Origin: Archaeoglobaceae archaeon
GTDB lineage: Archaea > Halobacteriota > Archaeoglobi > Archaeoglobales > JdFR-42
Direction of reading: 5' to 3'
Length of the DNA stretch: 7,980 nucleotides
Assembly (NCBI GenBank): GCA_015523685.1
Contig: WAJW01000034.1
Coordinates: 1-7,980, forward strand
In this document: positions 1 through 5,973 of the stretch, one piece after another
How positions within the stretch are numbered: the stretch's first letter is position 1
Layout of the letters: each line of letters begins with the position of its first letter
Notes under the pieces: generated by a model
Database searches by the model: none
What the model saw: the letters and a program-made list of their open reading frames with translations, nothing else
What the model was told of the DNA's origin: nothing
Position numbers and translations under genes: made by a program

Positions 1-1336
1 CTGCTAATGCAACAAAAATTGCTGATATAACTCCAACCACCAGATAGGTGGTTGTCAATCTCTTCTCGTTTATCTGATGAGAAGGAACAGAAACCTCAAT
101 TGTGTGACTCACGGTTCTTATCCTGCCGAGGGAATCAATAAATTTGATGACCAACCGGATTTCCGTAGAATTGTCTTTTGGAAACAGGAGTTCAAAGCTG
201 TTGAAGTCGGAAGGGTCAATTTTACCCAGAAAATAGCTTTTATTCTCCTCTCCATACATCCCCTCAACTGTAACTCCGGAAATCGTGCTATGGCCTGTGT
301 TGATAACATCTCCCAGTATCCTGATGCCATCTTTTTCAACCTTAACTTCAATCCCGGAGAGGCCAATCACAGGACTCTCCGTTACGCTTAACTTTACCGG
401 AATCTTACCACGCCTGATCAGGCCTGAGAGGTCCTCGTATGAGTACAGGACATTGATTGTATAATTCCCTGATCTGTACGGGACAAAATCGAGGGTTACT
501 GATCTGGTTTCAGATGGTTCAAGAAGAGGGATATACTGATCAACATGATCAACATCCCCCTCGATTCCAAGAGATATGTTGAATATCCTGTCTCCCCTCA
601 GGTTCGTGATACTCACATTTAGTCTTCCGGAGTCATATTTCTCAAGCTTGAGTTTTTTCGTAACGTCAATTCTCACACCCCTGCTCTCCACAAATTTGAT
701 TTCCGGATGTAGCAGGATTCTCCTTTCAGTTCCGTCACTGTAGAATTTAATCCTGAATGTGAGATTTCCCGGATGGCTGAAATAGCACATGAAAGGCAGG
801 GATACTGATGAATATGCCTGAATATCCCCGATGTAAAAGGAGTGAGAGGATACAATCGCATCATCTCCGGAGATTTCAACCATAACATTGTTCAGGGCAC
901 CTGCTCTCGGATTGAATATGGTGAATGTTACATTGTTCATCTCCCCGATCCGTACCGGATCGGATATGATAATCCCGGGTGGTGTTGAATCAACAGATAT
1001 CTGGGGCTGAAGTCTTATCGTTGTATCTCCGGATTTGATGAGGATAAGGGGTGTGTAAAGCCCTTCCCCCTCTGCCTGAAAGATTAAATTGAAATTGAGA
1101 TTCCCATCTGGGGGCACAGTGCCCGGATTTTTCATTGACGGGGTCAGGACCTTCAGACCATTCCCGTATGCATTTATCTCATCGATTTTCAGAGGTTCAG
1201 ATCCGGGGTTGATCAGTGTTATTTCAACACCTATCCTGTCTCCGGGGAATGGGTGGGATGGATGGACAGATGTCACCTCTGCGGCAATTCCGGTGTTCAT
1301 GGCGAGTAGAATAAAGAGAAGTGCAAGAACGCTCAC
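1..1336 (-). CDS. Exported CARDB/COG1361-like surface protein, partial (3' end beyond window)
   Basis: This minus-strand frame stays open from a GTG at 1336 to the left edge, 445 codons with no stop. Residues 1-19 form a hydrophobic signal peptide ending in a plausible 'GIAA' cleavage site, though without the usual N-terminal positive charge. The rest is beta-rich, with repeated Ig-like stretches ('NPGSEPLKI', 'NPRAGALNNV', 'NLRGDRIFN', 'NTGHSTISG') typical of COG1361/CARDB/NEW3-type archaeal envelope proteins. About seven N-X-S/T sequons (NVTF, NLTF, NVSI, NISL, NYTI, NKSY, NSTE) fit a glycosylated exterior. A membrane helix begins near residue 428 ('TYLVVGVISAIFVALA') and runs off the window, so the protein is probably anchored at its C terminus with its body outside. 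The start is supported by a strong ribosome-binding site and by a 4-base GTGA overlap with the YIP1 gene, so the two are very likely co-translated. Ligand and role are unknown. Homologues often neighbour MacB-like ABC transporters (family knowledge), which cannot be seen here. Confidence 0.88.
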   Translation of the reverse strand, partial: MSVLALLFILLAMNTGIAAEVTSVHPSHPFPGDRIGVEITLINPGSEPLKIDEINAYGNGLKVLTPSMKNPGTVPPDGNLNFNLIFQAEGEGLYTPLILIKSGDTTIRLQPQISVDSTPPGIIISDPVRIGEMNNVTFTIFNPRAGALNNVMVEISGDDAIVSSHSFYIGDIQAYSSVSLPFMCYFSHPGNLTFRIKFYSDGTERRILLHPEIKFVESRGVRIDVTKKLKLEKYDSGRLNVSITNLRGDRIFNISLGIEGDVDHVDQYIPLLEPSETRSVTLDFVPYRSGNYTINVLYSYEDLSGLIRRGKIPVKLSVTESPVIGLSGIEVKVEKDGIRILGDVINTGHSTISGVTVEGMYGEENKSYFLGKIDPSDFNSFELLFPKDNSTEIRLVIKFIDSLGRIRTVSHTIEVSVPSHQINEKRLTTTYLVVGVISAIFVALA

Positions 1337-1944
1337 AGTATCACCTTCGAAACAGTGTAAAGCAGTATTGCACCTACAGGTATTCCAACGACCACTATTG
1401 CATCCCTGTATCTTATCTCTCCGGCCCTTGCAACACCAAAAACCATGATGTTGGCAGACCAGAGAATGAAAAGTATTGAGATCAGCCCTGCAAGCTTTAT
1501 TCCCGGATAGCTGGAGAGAACATCACGGTATGATGTGATATCGCTGATTGATGTGAGATCCAGTGATCTGAGGATATTTATGGAAAAGTAGCCGGAGATC
1601 AGGTCTCTTATAATGAGGGGTATAAATCCATATCCGGTAAAGGCGAGATGTCTTCTGAAACCCTCCTTCCTGTTGAAGAACATCCCGATGAGATAGAATA
1701 CAGCGGTGAGTACGACCCATTTCACATACGGGGTGAGAAATGCAAACACTGCTCCAGCAATGGTAATTGCCGGAATGAATGCCCGGGCTTCATAAGGAAG
1801 AAATCCTGAGACGTATTTCACACTTTCATATGCCACAATCCCCCCTATTATTCCATTAATTCCCACGATTATGAGGGGGATTCTCAGCCCCGGATCATTC
1901 AGTTCAGAAAAGAATCCATCAGGATCATACAGCACCTTCAGCAT
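1333..1944 (-). CDS. YIP1-domain integral membrane protein
   Basis: This 203-residue, strongly hydrophobic protein opens with 'MLKVLYDPDGFFSEL', the usual YIP1 pattern of a short amphipathic start and a P/D..FF motif. About five or six membrane segments follow (roughly residues 22-40, 53-72, 74-92, 103-118, 150-171, 182-201), with the family-like 'FTGYGFIPLII' near 102-112. Prokaryotic YIP1 proteins have no settled biochemical role. Next to an exported CARDB-like protein, this one probably serves an envelope complex or its assembly (inference). The frame extends 15 codons upstream to a TTG at 1989 that overlaps the transporter stop. I prefer the ATG at 1944 for three reasons: the YIP1 match starts there, the extra codons are occupied by a perfect inverted repeat and a TATA-like box, and the only SD-like stretch for the TTG (2006-2013) is about 16 bases away. 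The stop overlaps the next gene by 4 bases. Confidence 0.82.
   Translation of the reverse strand: MLKVLYDPDGFFSELNDPGLRIPLIIVGINGIIGGIVAYESVKYVSGFLPYEARAFIPAITIAGAVFAFLTPYVKWVVLTAVFYLIGMFFNRKEGFRRHLAFTGYGFIPLIIRDLISGYFSINILRSLDLTSISDITSYRDVLSSYPGIKLAGLISILFILWSANIMVFGVARAGEIRYRDAIVVVGIPVGAILLYTVSKVIL
1340..1348 (-). promoter_or_regulatory. Shine-Dalgarno for the CARDB-like protein
   Basis: On the minus strand the site reads GAAGGTGAT, complementary to the archaeal 16S rRNA tail. The GGTG core ends five bases before the GTG start at 1336. It lies inside the last codons of the YIP1 gene, so it decides the GTG start and supports translational coupling. Confidence 0.7.
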
Positions 1945-1945
1945 C

Positions 1946-1978
1946 AGTTTTAAATGCAATGGTAATGGATTTAAAACT
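1946..1978. repeat. Perfect 10-bp inverted repeat upstream of the YIP1 gene
   Basis: AGTTTTAAAT (1946-1955) and its exact reverse complement ATTTAAAACT (1969-1978) flank a 13-base spacer. The repeat sits immediately upstream of the ATG at 1944, and one arm contains the TATA-like element. It could be an operator for a dimeric regulator, an RNA hairpin, or a coincidence in AT-rich DNA. Confidence 0.6.
1969..1976 (-). promoter_or_regulatory. TATA-like box for the YIP1-CARDB unit
   Basis: On the minus strand this reads TTTTAAAT, centred about 28 bases upstream of the ATG at 1944. That is the spacing expected for a leaderless archaeal message. It is an AT-rich match only, without an obvious BRE, so support is moderate. 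Confidence 0.4.
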
Positions 1979-1985
1979 TTCCAAA

Positions 1986-3095
1986 TCAATCAGATCCGCT
2001 TTCTTTCACCCCCTGAAGGAGAAGGAGAAATCCCCCCAGGATTCCCATTGATGTGATCAGATATGCATCGAATCCATAAACATCTATCAGGTGGCCGAGT
2101 ATGAATGGAGACATCGATCCCACAAGGGTTCCCGATGCATTTATGAACCCGGAAACAGCACCTGCAGAATCCCCTGAGATGTCAGCGGTGAGGGCAAATA
2201 TCATTGGAAAGCATGGGAGAGCGGTGACACCGAATATAAAAGCAGGGATGAAAAGCTCGTATCTGAGCATTAAAAAAACAGCAATTCCGGAGATAAAGCT
2301 CAGGAGAGTTATAACCCTCTTTTTCCCGTATCTGTCCCCTGCCGAACCAAGAAATATGTTGCCGATAAGGGCTCCTCCAAACGGTATTGAGGCGACGAGA
2401 GAAGAGTTTATGGTGCTGTAACCTCTGCTCACTGCAAAGGATGGCAGAAACACCGCAACCCCCCAGTAATATGAGTTGAGAAGGATGTATGCGGTCATCA
2501 GCATGAGAATATTACGTGTAATCGATCTTCGCAGGGACATGCCAGTGAGGGGTTTTCTGTCCCTCTCCAGTCTTGTAACGAGAGTCAGGGCAACGAGGGC
2601 CACGATGGCAGGAAGAAGGAAACTCAACCTCCAGCCGTAGTTCATTGCTATGACTCCCGCGAGAATGGGGAAGACTATGCCTCCTGCATTCAGTGAGAGA
2701 TCGTTCCATCCGAGGGCTCTACCTCTCTCTTTAAATGTCCTTGCAAGGAGAGATACGGAGGCAGGGAAATACAGACCCGTGGCGGATCCGAGAAAAAGGG
2801 CCAGCACCATCAGCATACTGTAGGAGGGTGAAATGGAGATCAGGAGAGTAAAAAGAAGTGTGAATGCAAGGGAGAGGGTCAGAATGGGTTTTTCCCCATA
2901 TCTCTCGGTTAAAATGCCAGAGGGAATCTGAATCAGACTGTAAGTTAAAAATATTCCCGTCGCTATGAGTCCTGCGAGAGAAAATGAAATGGAGAATTCA
3001 TCCACAATGAAGGGAAGTATTGGTGGCAGTACAACTCTGGATGAAAAAACCGCAAGCCATCCCAGCGATACGGTGATCAGCACTCTGTACTTCAT
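1986..3095 (-). CDS. Major facilitator superfamily transporter
   Basis: This 369-residue membrane protein has about 12 predicted helices and would act in the cytoplasmic membrane as a proton-coupled or facilitated carrier of a small solute. It carries two copies of the MFS loop signature: 'GILTERYGEKP' at residues 60-70 between helices 2 and 3, and 'GSAGDRYGKKR' at 250-260 in the second half. It also has the 'FPASVSLLARTFKERGRALG' stretch (110-129) and 'YGWRLSF' (153-159), typical of COG2271/OPA- and nitrate/sugar-phosphate-like MFS members. The substrate cannot be inferred from sequence. A GTG lies one codon upstream at 3098; the ATG at 3095 is preferred, with no clear ribosome-binding site but a TATA-like box about 27 bases upstream. 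The 41-base gap before it and this promoter suggest a separate transcript from the geranylgeranyl reductase family gene. Confidence 0.93.
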   Translation of the reverse strand: MKYRVLITVSLGWLAVFSSRVVLPPILPFIVDEFSISFSLAGLIATGIFLTYSLIQIPSGILTERYGEKPILTLSLAFTLLFTLLISISPSYSMLMVLALFLGSATGLYFPASVSLLARTFKERGRALGWNDLSLNAGGIVFPILAGVIAMNYGWRLSFLLPAIVALVALTLVTRLERDRKPLTGMSLRRSITRNILMLMTAYILLNSYYWGVAVFLPSFAVSRGYSTINSSLVASIPFGGALIGNIFLGSAGDRYGKKRVITLLSFISGIAVFLMLRYELFIPAFIFGVTALPCFPMIFALTADISGDSAGAVSGFINASGTLVGSMSPFILGHLIDVYGFDAYLITSMGILGGFLLLLQGVKESGSD

Positions 3096-3118
3096 CACAG
3101 TTTCAGGATAGCATATGC

Positions 3119-3126
3119 AATTTTTA
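3119..3126 (-). promoter_or_regulatory. TATA-like box for the MFS transporter
   Basis: The minus strand reads TAAAAATT, preceded by the purine-rich GGAAAAC as a possible BRE. It is centred about 27 bases upstream of the ATG at 3095 in the short gap after the reductase stop, which suggests a leaderless transcript. Confidence 0.45.
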
Positions 3127-3136
3127 GTTTTCCTTT

Positions 3137-4312
3137 TTACGACAGCATCATCTTCGAAAGCAACTTTGCAAAGAAGAGAGCGTGTTTCGGATTCTTCATC
3201 ATTGAAACCGCTTTCATTCCCGCTGAGATGATCGTTGACGGTCTGTCCATATCTCCCTCTGCAATTACATCTGAGATACTGTATCTGCTGGCTATGTCAA
3301 AAATGGTTTCATAGTCGTTGTCATTCAATATCGAATAGAGTTTGACGATTTTCATCCCCACTCTGATCTCCTTTTCAAACTCCTTCCTGAAATCAACGCT
3401 GTATCTGTTGAGTGCTTTTATGTTTCCGGTTTTTTCATATTCGATTATAGCATCTCCGGCCATTTCCGATGCCACTGCCCCGTAGTATATTCCTCCACCG
3501 GTGTATGGCTTCACCTGTCCCGCAGAATCTCCCACGAGAAGGGCTCTGCCATTCACGAAGGGGTCTACAAGCCCCACCGGTATGGCACCAGCATTGGCCT
3601 CTGTGTATGCTCTCATGACCCTGTTTTTCATAGCGGGATGCCTTTCGATCATCCTTCTGAGTCTGTGCAGTGCCATTTCCTTGGTTACTACACCAACTCT
3701 CGCCGTTTCTCCATCGATGGGAATGGCGTAGCCAAAGAAATCAGGAGATGCGTTCTCTCCCAGAAATATCTCCACCTGATCCACATGTTCAACCCTGTAT
3801 CTGCACTCAATCTGAAGTCCGGAAAAGATCATTTCCGGCTTTTCGAATCCGAAGACAACTCCTGTTTTTCCTCCCGGACCATCACATCCCGCAATAAGGT
3901 CAAAATCGAGGCATTTCACACCATCCTGAGTTTTGACCACAGCTCGCCCGTTCTTCAATCCTGCGAAGTACGATTTCAGCATGGGAACGGCACCTGAGTT
4001 AACAGCCCTTCTGAAAAGCTCAGGATCGAGTGTCTTTCTCTCAATAACGTACCCGAGAAAATCCTCTGAGGAAACCTCAAATGATCTGCCCGAGGGACTG
4101 AAGGCAACCGCCCCCCTCACCCTGTTTTCGAGGGATTTTTCCGCGGGTTTACCGAGAAGTTCATAACATTTTCTGCTCACAAGTCCGGCACATTGAACAG
4201 GAAATCCGGGAGATGAATGCTCTTCGATGATTCTCACCTCTACCCCGTTTTCTGCAAGTTTTCTCGCGAGAATGCTTCCCGTGATTCCCCCACCAATTAC
4301 AAGAGTTCTCAT
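3137..4312 (-). CDS. Geranylgeranyl reductase family flavoprotein (FAD-dependent)
   Basis: This 391-residue protein is of the COG0644 type, which includes archaeal digeranylgeranylglycerophospholipid reductases that saturate the isoprenoid chains of membrane lipids. Visible signatures: an FAD dinucleotide fold 'VIGGGITGS' at residues 5-13 with the acidic end of strand 2 at E30/E31; 'PGFPVQCAGLVS' at 35-46 with Cys41, in the family's conserved P..G.PV.C region; 'GCDGPGGKTG' at 142-151; and 'GDSAGQVKPYTGGGI' at 261-275, which contacts FAD and is highly characteristic of the family. Archaeoglobus relatives carry several paralogues, one acting on menaquinone side chains instead of lipids (family knowledge). 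The substrate here could therefore be a lipid, a quinone or another polyprenyl compound. Its ATG overlaps the cobD-like stop by 4 bases (ATGA), so the two are probably translated from one message. I am sure of the family and unsure of the substrate. Confidence 0.92.
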   Translation of the reverse strand: MRTLVIGGGITGSILARKLAENGVEVRIIEEHSSPGFPVQCAGLVSRKCYELLGKPAEKSLENRVRGAVAFSPSGRSFEVSSEDFLGYVIERKTLDPELFRRAVNSGAVPMLKSYFAGLKNGRAVVKTQDGVKCLDFDLIAGCDGPGGKTGVVFGFEKPEMIFSGLQIECRYRVEHVDQVEIFLGENASPDFFGYAIPIDGETARVGVVTKEMALHRLRRMIERHPAMKNRVMRAYTEANAGAIPVGLVDPFVNGRALLVGDSAGQVKPYTGGGIYYGAVASEMAGDAIIEYEKTGNIKALNRYSVDFRKEFEKEIRVGMKIVKLYSILNDNDYETIFDIASRYSISDVIAEGDMDRPSTIISAGMKAVSMMKNPKHALFFAKLLSKMMLS

Positions 4313-5337
4313 ATTATAGAATTCAGTTCGGTGTATAGTCTGATGTTATCTTCTCTCTTTCTTACGGATATCCGGGCATAGCTGTTGTCAAGTCCTCTGA
4401 AATCATCACATGGCCGGATCAGAATTTTTCTTTCCTTCAGCCTCTCCCCTATCACTCCCATAATCTCATGTCTCACAAGGAAGTAATGTGTTTCGCTTTC
4501 CAAAGCTTTGAAGCCATCAATGCTGTTAAGTCTGGCTGATAGCTCCATTCTCAGATTCCTTAGTTTTCCACAAACATCCTTTTTTATTTTCTCCAGTTCT
4601 GGAACAAAATGTTTCAGAGCCATGACTGCAAGGGAATTGATGTTCCATGGATCTCGGATCCTCTCGATCCTCTCGGTAATTCGGGATGGAGCAAATCCGT
4701 AGCCTGCTCTCAAACCCGGTACACCGAGTATTTTTGTAAGTGTTCTGGTGATAAATGTACTCTCGCTTTCAGGAGGGTTTTTAATTCCCTCCACAAAATC
4801 CGAATAGGCCATATCGATTAGAAGAACACATCCTCTTTTTTCTGCCTCCTCCACAGCCTCCTCGATTATGCCATGGGGAACGATTTTTCCGGTGGGATTA
4901 TTGGGATTGCATATCACACAGGCATCAACTTCATCAAGCTGAGATATGAACTCTCCCGAGTAAATGTCCCTTTCATTAACATGCAGAATTTCCGAGTTAA
5001 TTCCCTTTGCATATCTTTCGAATTCTGTAAATGTTGGATACGGGATCATGACCTTTGAGGGTTTGAGGACAAAAAAGAAATACCTGATCAGCTCTATGGA
5101 ACCATTTCCAAGCATGACATTGCCGGCAGGAATTTCAAAGGTTTCGGCAATCACAGATTTCACATCTGCATAAGAACTTTCGGGATAGAATTTCAGATAG
5201 TCGAGATTATCACGAAAGAATTTTAAGATGCCCTCAGGAGGTAATGGATTTATATTGGAACTGAAATCCAGGATCTCATCCGGTCCAATATTCAGTTCTT
5301 CAGCAAATTTAAGAAGTTTATCCCCATGACCCATCAT
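4309..5337 (-). CDS. cobD: CobD-like L-threonine-O-3-phosphate decarboxylase (class I/II PLP enzyme)
   Basis: This enzyme would decarboxylate L-threonine O-3-phosphate to (R)-1-aminopropan-2-ol O-2-phosphate, the linker of the cobalamin nucleotide loop. The 342 residues open with 'HGDKLLKFAEELNI' and 'EILDFSSNINPLPP', the N-terminal pattern that separates CobD from the related HisC. PLP-fold signatures follow: 'GNGS' at 77-80, 'CNPNNPTG' at 143-150 (Asn147 near the cofactor), Asp175 and Tyr178 in 'DMAYSDF', 'TLTKILGVPGLRAGYG' at 199-214 with Lys202 as the Schiff-base lysine, and Arg322 in 'ARISVR' for the substrate. The frame extends upstream to a TTG at 5424, but that would overlap the preceding gene by 50 bases and add residues outside the family. 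Either of two adjacent ATGs (5337, 5334) is the likely start. It lacks the C-terminal extension of the bifunctional kinase-decarboxylase CobD described in Methanosarcina, so threonine phosphate would have to come from another enzyme. A histidinol-phosphate aminotransferase role is the main alternative. Confidence 0.85.
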   Translation of the reverse strand: MMGHGDKLLKFAEELNIGPDEILDFSSNINPLPPEGILKFFRDNLDYLKFYPESSYADVKSVIAETFEIPAGNVMLGNGSIELIRYFFFVLKPSKVMIPYPTFTEFERYAKGINSEILHVNERDIYSGEFISQLDEVDACVICNPNNPTGKIVPHGIIEEAVEEAEKRGCVLLIDMAYSDFVEGIKNPPESESTFITRTLTKILGVPGLRAGYGFAPSRITERIERIRDPWNINSLAVMALKHFVPELEKIKKDVCGKLRNLRMELSARLNSIDGFKALESETHYFLVRHEIMGVIGERLKERKILIRPCDDFRGLDNSYARISVRKREDNIRLYTELNSII

Positions 5338-5357
5338 CAAAAAAGATTTCAGTGCAG

Positions 5358-5365
5358 TAATTAAG
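5358..5365 (-). promoter_or_regulatory. TATA-like box for the cobD-reductase unit
   Basis: The minus strand reads CTTAATTA, centred about 24 and 27 bases upstream of the ATGs at 5337 and 5334, in the 37-base gap after the preceding stop. No ribosome-binding site is visible, which fits a leaderless message starting at the second ATG. Confidence 0.35.
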
Positions 5366-5374
5366 TTTTTCCAT

Positions 5375-5845
5375 TCACTCACTCTCTTTCCAGTGTTCTT
5401 CCAGCTGCCATTCTCCCAAATCAAGAAGGTTATCCTTCAGTCTGAAAAGTGCCCTTTCATCAACGTTCCAGTAGAACTCTCTCACAACAATTTCCGTCTC
5501 CTCGTAGTCCCTTATCATACATCTGATAAAATCATCCATGACGTGTCTCTCAGAAAATGGAGCGAGAAAGAATGCTCTGTACTTATCTCCCTTTCTTGCA
5601 TATGAAACGAGTTTGTAGCCCTTGCTCGAGATCTGCTGTATTTCCTCGAAACTGCAGGTGACCTCTATTTCATGATGTATCGTTGGACAGACTCTCACAA
5701 AAAGCTCTACAATCTTTTTGATGAGTTCTCTGTCTTTCAATCTTTTTACGATCAGTACAACCTTTCCCTGCGTCATGTTTATCTCAATATCGGTGTTTTT
5801 GAGAATGAGGTTCTGGATTTCTCTGGACTCATCGCCCCATGACAC
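5375..5845 (-). CDS. Hypothetical protein, 156 residues
   Basis: I do not recognise this family. The product looks soluble, with no signal peptide or membrane segment. It mixes predicted strands ('KVVLIVKRL' 28-36, 'EIEVTCSF' 59-66, 'YKLVSYARKGDKYRAFFLAPF' region 77-97, 'EIVVREFYW' 118-126) with helices ('DRELIKKIVELFVRV', 'ERHVMDDFIRCMIRDYEE'), and ends in an acidic, Trp-containing tail. This suggests a small alpha/beta fold. Cysteines at 53, 64 and 109 and a His57-His58 pair are present but are not arranged like a known metal site. The start is a GTG at 5845, supported by a well-placed TATA box about 25 bases upstream; there is no ribosome-binding site. It lies between ahcY and cobD on the same strand but has its own promoter, so its position gives only weak functional hints. 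Codon use and charge make it look like a real gene. Confidence 0.75.
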   Translation of the reverse strand: MSWGDESREIQNLILKNTDIEINMTQGKVVLIVKRLKDRELIKKIVELFVRVCPTIHHEIEVTCSFEEIQQISSKGYKLVSYARKGDKYRAFFLAPFSERHVMDDFIRCMIRDYEETEIVVREFYWNVDERALFRLKDNLLDLGEWQLEEHWKESE

Positions 5846-5958
5846 TTTGATGAATAGAGGCAGATTGTATAAATTTTTTTCCGAAAGATCGGGTAGAAGA
5901 TCAGTCCCTCATGCAATGTTTAAAGATTGTCCCGTAATTAAAACGGGAAAAGAAGCTC
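5846..5958. other. Longest intergenic gap: promoter plus hairpin cluster
   Basis: This 113-base gap between the ahcY stop and the hypothetical gene is the longest non-coding stretch in the window. It holds the TATA/BRE promoter near 5868-5880 and, next to ahcY, the CCCGT/ACGGG arms described separately. I see no open reading frame or tRNA-like structure in it. Confidence 0.6.
5868..5873 (-). promoter_or_regulatory. TATA box and BRE for the hypothetical protein
   Basis: The minus strand reads CGGAAAAAAATTTATAC around this site: a purine-rich BRE followed by TTTATA, centred about 25 bases upstream of the GTG at 5845. This is the best-looking promoter in the window and implies a leaderless transcript. 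Confidence 0.6.
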
Positions 5959-5973
5959 CTATGTTCCCGTTTT
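5940..5973 (-). terminator. Hairpin across the ahcY stop codon, possible terminator
   Basis: AAAACGGGAA (5940-5949) and TTCCCGTTTT (5964-5973) are exact reverse complements separated by 14 bases that include the ahcY stop TAG (5959-5961). In the ahcY message the stem would end in UUUU followed by AAUU, which is a weak U-tract. Archaea terminate mainly at U-tracts, so this may instead protect the mRNA 3' end or be regulatory. A competing 6-bp stem, TCCCGT (5930-5935) with ACGGGA (5943-5948), shares the same ACGGGA arm. Confidence 0.45.

Noticed and set aside
118..888. Short frames inside 118-366 and 673-888 on the minus strand
   Set aside because: They are alternative frames within the continuous CARDB-like gene, which is open from 1336 to the window edge.
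1089..1448. 119-codon plus-strand frame across the YIP1/CARDB junction
   Set aside because: It is antisense to two well-supported genes, with no recognisable domain or promoter.
3501..4166. Cluster of overlapping plus-strand frames
   Set aside because: They are shadows of the geranylgeranyl reductase family gene; several conflict with one another and none shows a domain.
4309..5337. Histidinol-phosphate aminotransferase (HisC) assignment
   Set aside because: The fold is shared, but the N-terminal HGDKL and DFSSNINPLPP pattern is that of CobD. HisC is kept only as the alternative.
5338..5424. TTG-initiated N-terminal extension of the CobD-like protein
   Set aside because: It overlaps the preceding gene by 50 bases, and its translation does not fit the CobD N terminus, which begins at the Met-Met-Gly-His-Gly segment.
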